From contig UQJP01000003.1 in assembly GCA_900541415.1 (NCBI GenBank), forward strand, positions 62,001-126,000: 64,000 nucleotides of DNA, given 5' to 3'. The position numbers were made by a program, and so were the translations under genes. Source of the stretch: an uncultured Odoribacter sp. (GTDB lineage: Bacteria > Bacteroidota > Bacteroidia > Bacteroidales > Marinifilaceae). The notes below the pieces were generated by a model. It was given only the letters and a program-made list of their open reading frames with translations, was not told the origin of the DNA and did not search any database. Below, piece by piece: positions 60,442-64,000 of the stretch (its first letter is position 1; each line of letters opens with the position of its first letter).

Positions 60442-61221
60442 TCACTTCCCCTCTTTCTTCCCTTCCTCATGCCGTATCCAAATTGTTTTTGCCCGGCAAT
60501 GCACCAAAGTATCCGCCTCGTTCTTTAAACAGTGGGAAACGATAATCTTATCTTCCTTTTCCTCGATGGCATACCCCGCATGAATATGGCTATCCGGCAT
60601 GATCTCGTGGGCATAAATCACCTCTACTTCTACCAATATATGATTCTTCAAAAAATCAAACGGCAAAGAGTTGGTAATCCAACGCATATATGAAGCCTGG
60701 GTAACATGCCCGTTGAAATCGATATTATCGAAAGTAGCCGTAAAATCCCGGCACTCCTCCATCGGAGGCTCCGGCTCTTTTTCATCCAAAATTGGAGCAA
60801 GTACTACTTTTTCAATCTGATGGCCGGAACTGATGTCAATGACTTTTTCAGACAAACGGGTCGGACGACGGCGATTCAAATCGATACTCATCCACTCTGA
60901 CGTAGCCAGCACCAGCACTTCACCGTCCTTACGCAACATCCGGTAGTCCCTAAGTGCAAACAAACGATCGATCCCCGAAGGCCAGGTTTCAATCACCACC
61001 TCTTCCGAATGCTGCGGCATTTTATGCAACTGAATATGCAAGCGGTGTAACATCCAGGTCATCCCCTGTTTATTCATCGTATCTACATCAACCCCATAAA
61101 TAACAGTTTGCTCCTCAGCCACATCATTAAACAGGTCGCACAGCGTTTTGATAAACAAACGTCCCTTATAATTAGTGTAATGATTGTATATCTTTACCTT
61201 TTCAATGTATTTTGTCACCAT
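60442..61221 (-). CDS. Acyl-ACP thioesterase (FatA/FatB-like)
   Basis: 259 aa with a double hot-dog fold. The N-terminal half has YTNYKGRLFIKTLCDLFNDVA and GMTWMLHRLHIQLHKMPQHSE. The C-terminal hot dog carries the catalytic Asp/Asn-His region DFTATFDNIDFNGHVTQASYM, where DxNxHVxN-like text is the family signature (here NIDFNGHVTQASY). It releases fatty acids from acyl carrier protein. It ends in a Lys-rich tail. The murB gene is upstream by 41 nt on the same strand, so co-transcription is likely. Confidence 0.9.
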   Translation of the reverse strand: MVTKYIEKVKIYNHYTNYKGRLFIKTLCDLFNDVAEEQTVIYGVDVDTMNKQGMTWMLHRLHIQLHKMPQHSEEVVIETWPSGIDRLFALRDYRMLRKDGEVLVLATSEWMSIDLNRRRPTRLSEKVIDISSGHQIEKVVLAPILDEKEPEPPMEECRDFTATFDNIDFNGHVTQASYMRWITNSLPFDFLKNHILVEVEVIYAHEIMPDSHIHAGYAIEEKEDKIIVSHCLKNEADTLVHCRAKTIWIRHEEGKKEGK

Positions 61222-61262
61222 AATTCTTATTTTATTCCCTATCCTTCATTCAAGGGCGGTTA

Positions 61263-62273
61263 TCAAATCACATATACTTCCGGCTCTATCCAAACTCCAA
61301 AAGTCATGAAAACACTCTTTTTCACTTCGTTTGCCAAATGGGCAACTTCCACTCCGCTCGCTTCTGCCCGGTTCACTAAAATCAAAGCTTGTTTTTCATA
61401 TACTCCGGCTTTCCCCAAATCTTTTCCTTTCCAGCCACATTGTTCGATCAGCCAGCCGGCAGCCAGCTTAACCCGCTCTTCATCCACCGGATACACGGGT
61501 AATTCAGGATATTTTTTTTTCAGGTGTTCCGCCTGTTCCCGGGGAACAACCGGATTCTTAAAGAAACTCCCGGCGTTCGGCAACTCTTTCACATCGGGCA
61601 GTTTTGCCTGGCGGATATGAATGATCGCCTGGCGGATATTTTTTAAATTTACTGCACCCAACTTTTGAAGCTCTTCCTGGACACTCCCGTAATTCAAACG
61701 AAATTCCGGAGCTTTGGTTAGCCGGAACACCACATAAGTAATGATATACTTATTCTTCCACTCTCCTTTGAATATACTGTCCCTGTATGCAAAACGGCAA
61801 TCTGCCGCATCGATCACATCTTTCCGGGCTTCTTCTATCTGTATGGCCTCTACCCTTTCAATTGTATCTCCCGCTTCCATGCCGTAGGCTCCCACATTTT
61901 GTACAGGTGCCGCCCCCACATGTCCCGGAATAAAAGACAGGTTTTCCACCCCTCCATATCCCTGCTCTACCGCCCATGCTACAAAATCGTCCCAAATCTC
62001 TCCGGCACCGATTCTCACCCACACATGCTCATCATTTTCCTCTACAATTTCCATACCTTTAATGGTGGGATAGAACACAGTTCCGTCAAAATCATCGGTA
62101 AACAGGAAATTACTTCCCTCTCCCAGCACCATAATTTCCTCCGGCTTTAGCTCATAAGAAGAAACAAATTCCAAAAATTCCGACTCCGTATCACTTTCCA
62201 CAAAATAGCGGCATTTAACATCGATACCGAATGTGTTATAGTTTTTCAGACTATAATTTTCCCTGACTTCCAT
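61263..62273 (-). CDS. murB: UDP-N-acetylenolpyruvoylglucosamine reductase
   Basis: 336 aa, type I MurB. The FAD-binding segments are LGEGSNFLFTDDFDGTV (about residue 51) and the Arg/Ser-bearing FAYRDSIFKGEWKN (about 165). IPGHVGAAPVQNVGAYG is the signature loop, and NAGSFFKNPVV contains the catalytic Ser (about 230). A C-terminal Glu sits near IEPEVYVI. It makes UDP-MurNAc for peptidoglycan. It shares a 38-bp divergent promoter region with the rsmF-like gene. Confidence 0.96.
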   Translation of the reverse strand: MEVRENYSLKNYNTFGIDVKCRYFVESDTESEFLEFVSSYELKPEEIMVLGEGSNFLFTDDFDGTVFYPTIKGMEIVEENDEHVWVRIGAGEIWDDFVAWAVEQGYGGVENLSFIPGHVGAAPVQNVGAYGMEAGDTIERVEAIQIEEARKDVIDAADCRFAYRDSIFKGEWKNKYIITYVVFRLTKAPEFRLNYGSVQEELQKLGAVNLKNIRQAIIHIRQAKLPDVKELPNAGSFFKNPVVPREQAEHLKKKYPELPVYPVDEERVKLAAGWLIEQCGWKGKDLGKAGVYEKQALILVNRAEASGVEVAHLANEVKKSVFMTFGVWIEPEVYVI

Positions 62274-62280
62274 AAAATAG

Positions 62281-62300
62281 TAACTTTGTCTGCAAATATA
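62281..62300. promoter_or_regulatory. Back-to-back -7 elements for the rsmF-like gene (+) and murB (-)
   Basis: TAACTTTG (62281-62288, plus strand) and TATATTTG (62293-62300, minus strand) are 4 nt apart. Each promoter's -33 region lies in or next to the other gene's coding start, so polymerases cannot occupy both. Confidence 0.55.
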
Positions 62301-62311
62301 CTAAATATATT

Positions 62312-63703
62312 ATGACTTCATTGCCCCCCGCGTTTGAAGAACGCATGAAAACCATTTTAAAGGAAGAGGCCGGAGCTTTTTTTCAGGCTCTGCAAACTCC
62401 ACCTCCGGTGAGCATCCGGCTCAACCCGGAAAAACCGATGGATTTTCCGTCGGAGGACACTCCTCTTCCGGCAGACCAAGTCGCCTGGTGTGAGGATGGC
62501 ATTTATTTGAACGAACGTCCAATATTCACCTTAAATCCTTGTTTTCACGGTGGGGCATTCTATGTGCAGGAAGCGTCTTCCATGTTCCTGCATCATGTCC
62601 TTAAACAAATCCTGCCACCTCATCCCGTACGGGCATTGGATTTATGTGCAGCTCCGGGAGGCAAATCCACCCTAATGGCTTCCCTCCTGCCGGAAGGTAG
62701 CCTCTTGCTGGCCAACGAAGTGATTCGTTCCCGGGCTTCTATTCTTCGCGAAAATGTCATCAAATGGGGACGTGCCGACGTGATAGTCAGCAACAATGAT
62801 CCTTCTGATTTTCAAAATCTGGAAGGAGCTTTCGACCTTATTTTAGTAGATGCCCCCTGTTCCGGAGAGGGAATGTTCCGGAAAGATCCGAAAGCCATTA
62901 GCGAATGGAGCGAAGCAAACCTAAAACTATGTAGCGAAAGGCAAAAACGGATTTTATCGGACATTTGGGATTCGCTAAAACCGGGAGGTTTTCTGATTTA
63001 CAGTACTTGCACCTATAATCCGGGGGAAAATGAAGCGATTCTGGAATGGATCACCGAAGAATTAGAAGGAACGAGCATTAAAATAGAACATTCGTTCAAT
63101 ACCATTACACCTGCAACGAGCAAAGCTTTCGGCTATCATTTTTATCCTCATAAAACCCGGGGAGAGGGATTCTTTATCGGGGTGATGCAAAAACAGGAAG
63201 GAACGGAACGGACAATCCGGAAAAACAAAAAACAAAATAAGGCAAAACCGATGCCGATACCGCAAGCATTATCCTCTTTATTGGGGCATCCGGAACAATT
63301 CACCGCTTATGTCCGGGAAAATCAAATCGGCTTCGTCCCGGCGGCTCATTATGATTTTATCGGCGAATTGGAAAACCAGCTACGGGTGATTTACAAAGGC
63401 TGTGAAGCCATAGAAATGAACAATAAAAAAATAAAATACCTGCATCCGCTCGCCCTATTTTCCGGACTGGAACGCACACAATGTGCACGGTATGAAACCG
63501 ACCTCAACACTGCCCTCACTTATTTAAAGAAAGAGGACATCCCCACAGCCGGACAAAACGGGGAATGGCTGCTTCTGACCCATCGCAACATCGCTCTGGG
63601 CTGGGGGAAAAACCTGGGTAACCGGCTCAACAATTATTATCCCAAAGAATGGCGCATCAGAATGAGGCTGGATGCCGAATCTTCCCCGCTTATCGAAGAA
63701 TGA
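62312..63703 (+). CDS. NOL1/NOP2/Sun-family RNA m5C methyltransferase (RsmF-like)
   Basis: 463 aa. The catalytic domain (about residues 5-290) has motif I DLCAAPGGKSTLMASLL (about 110) and the two active-site Cys in VDAPCSGEGMFRKD (about 181) and YSTCTYNPGENE (about 232). The C-terminal 150 residues (VIYKGCEAIEMNNKKIKYL onward) form the PUA-like RNA-binding extension found in RsmF/YebU relatives. Probable target: 16S rRNA cytosine. prmA follows after 31 nt, so both may be in one transcript. Confidence 0.9.
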   Translation: MTSLPPAFEERMKTILKEEAGAFFQALQTPPPVSIRLNPEKPMDFPSEDTPLPADQVAWCEDGIYLNERPIFTLNPCFHGGAFYVQEASSMFLHHVLKQILPPHPVRALDLCAAPGGKSTLMASLLPEGSLLLANEVIRSRASILRENVIKWGRADVIVSNNDPSDFQNLEGAFDLILVDAPCSGEGMFRKDPKAISEWSEANLKLCSERQKRILSDIWDSLKPGGFLIYSTCTYNPGENEAILEWITEELEGTSIKIEHSFNTITPATSKAFGYHFYPHKTRGEGFFIGVMQKQEGTERTIRKNKKQNKAKPMPIPQALSSLLGHPEQFTAYVRENQIGFVPAAHYDFIGELENQLRVIYKGCEAIEMNNKKIKYLHPLALFSGLERTQCARYETDLNTALTYLKKEDIPTAGQNGEWLLLTHRNIALGWGKNLGNRLNNYYPKEWRIRMRLDAESSPLIEE

Positions 63704-63734
63704 AACTTTGCCAATATTTAAAAGCTAATATAAA

Positions 63735-64000
63735 ATGAACTCAACAGAAGTTACTTTTGTCATCGAACCTTATTCGGAAAATATTTCCGACCTGTTAATG
63801 GCCGAACTCGGAAATATAGGCTATGAGGGGTTTTCCTATACGGATAACGGATTTCAAGCCTATATCCCGGCTAAAGATTTCAATGCTCCGGCCATCGACC
63901 AGTTGGAAGTTTTGTCCTTTTTGGCAGAAAACTACCGCATCACTTACACCTACCGGGAAATTACCGACCAGGACTGGAATAAAGTGTGGGAAGAAAATTT
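63735..64000 (+). CDS. prmA: Ribosomal protein L11 methyltransferase, N-terminal part
   Basis: The first 88 codons are visible and the frame runs off the right edge. The text (MNSTEVTFVIEPYSENISDL, ELGNIGYEGFSY, and ITDQDWNKVWEENF just at the end) matches the PrmA N-terminal substrate-recognition domain with its WN-x-x-WE motif. The SAM domain lies outside the window. It trimethylates L11. Confidence 0.85.
   Translation, partial: MNSTEVTFVIEPYSENISDLLMAELGNIGYEGFSYTDNGFQAYIPAKDFNAPAIDQLEVLSFLAENYRITYTYREITDQDWNKVWEEN

Noticed and set aside
1..64000. CRISPR arrays, insertion sequences, integrases, toxin-antitoxin or other defence modules
   Set aside because: No repeated spacer-like units, transposase motifs, terminal inverted repeats with target duplications or defence-type genes were seen on either strand.

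Overview
The window is a chromosomal stretch of a Bacteroidota bacterium, most likely order Bacteroidales from a gut-type habitat. The evidence is the gene families (Bacteroidetes-type DUF1573, DUF4199, DUF5606 and DUF5686 proteins, a PorT-like barrel, Wzi, TamL) and the promoters. Many gene starts are preceded by the Bacteroidetes -7 element TAnnTTTG, in several cases with TTTG/TTG 18-20 nt upstream. Shine-Dalgarno sites are generally absent. The genus cannot be read from the sequence; Odoribacter/Butyricimonas-like is a guess. I see no insertion sequence, integrase, CRISPR array, rRNA operon or plasmid/phage module. There is one tRNA gene, tRNA-Leu(UAG).

Layout. 1-3.0 kb: 5' part of a TamA/BamA-like lipoprotein gene (tamL, TTG start) divergent from a TrmH-family RNA methyltransferase, then a small outer-membrane barrel. 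3.6-8.5 kb: M60-like (mucin-type) metalloprotease lipoprotein, an exported ADPRibase-Mn-like phosphoesterase and a GH89 alpha-N-acetylglucosaminidase. 8.5-15.3 kb: housekeeping (queA, AMP nucleosidase, DUF1573, yajC, ybbR, coaE, DnaJ/TerB protein, DUF5606, trmN6-like). 15.4-18.9 kb: a Phe-rich leader ORF plus terminator ahead of a ROK glucokinase, then a GH92 alpha-mannosidase lipoprotein.

18.9-32.6 kb is a surface-glycan locus, probably LPS core/O-antigen. It holds a nucleotide-sugar dehydrogenase and epimerase of the WbpO/WbpP (TviB/TviC) kind, an IspD/TarI-family cytidylyltransferase, Wzi, two GT4 and three GT2-type glycosyltransferases, an O-antigen ligase, an InaA/WaaP-type LPS kinase and a polysaccharide deacetylase. 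folA lies inside it, and an exported phosphoesterase-LamG protein follows. 35-40.4 kb: thyA, O-methyltransferase, M16 protease, trigger factor, tRNA-Leu and lptB. 40.8-42.7 kb: an acyltransferase-3 gene interrupted by an in-frame TGA, with a Crp/Fnr-type regulator upstream.

43.1-64 kb: DUF5686 protein, kdsD, recQ, an HPP-like membrane protein, a GNAT-like protein, gpsA, lysS, recJ-recR, cdd, a LysM glucosaminidase, DUF4199, a polyprenyl-phosphate-type GT2, acyl-ACP thioesterase, murB, an rsmF-like methyltransferase and the start of prmA. Functionally, LPS supply (kdsD), LPS export (lptB), LPS core assembly and decoration (18.9-32.6 kb) and outer-membrane biogenesis (tamL) lie within 64 kb. 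The secreted hydrolases at 3.6-8.5 and 16.7-18.9 kb point to use of host glycoproteins.

The observations I rate highest are the Phe-rich leader/terminator (15391-15508), the broken acyltransferase, the IspD-like enzyme inside the glycan locus, and the overlapping divergent promoters of murB and the rsmF-like gene. I found no convincing previously undescribed defence or mobile system. All family assignments are from reading the translations; no database search was run.
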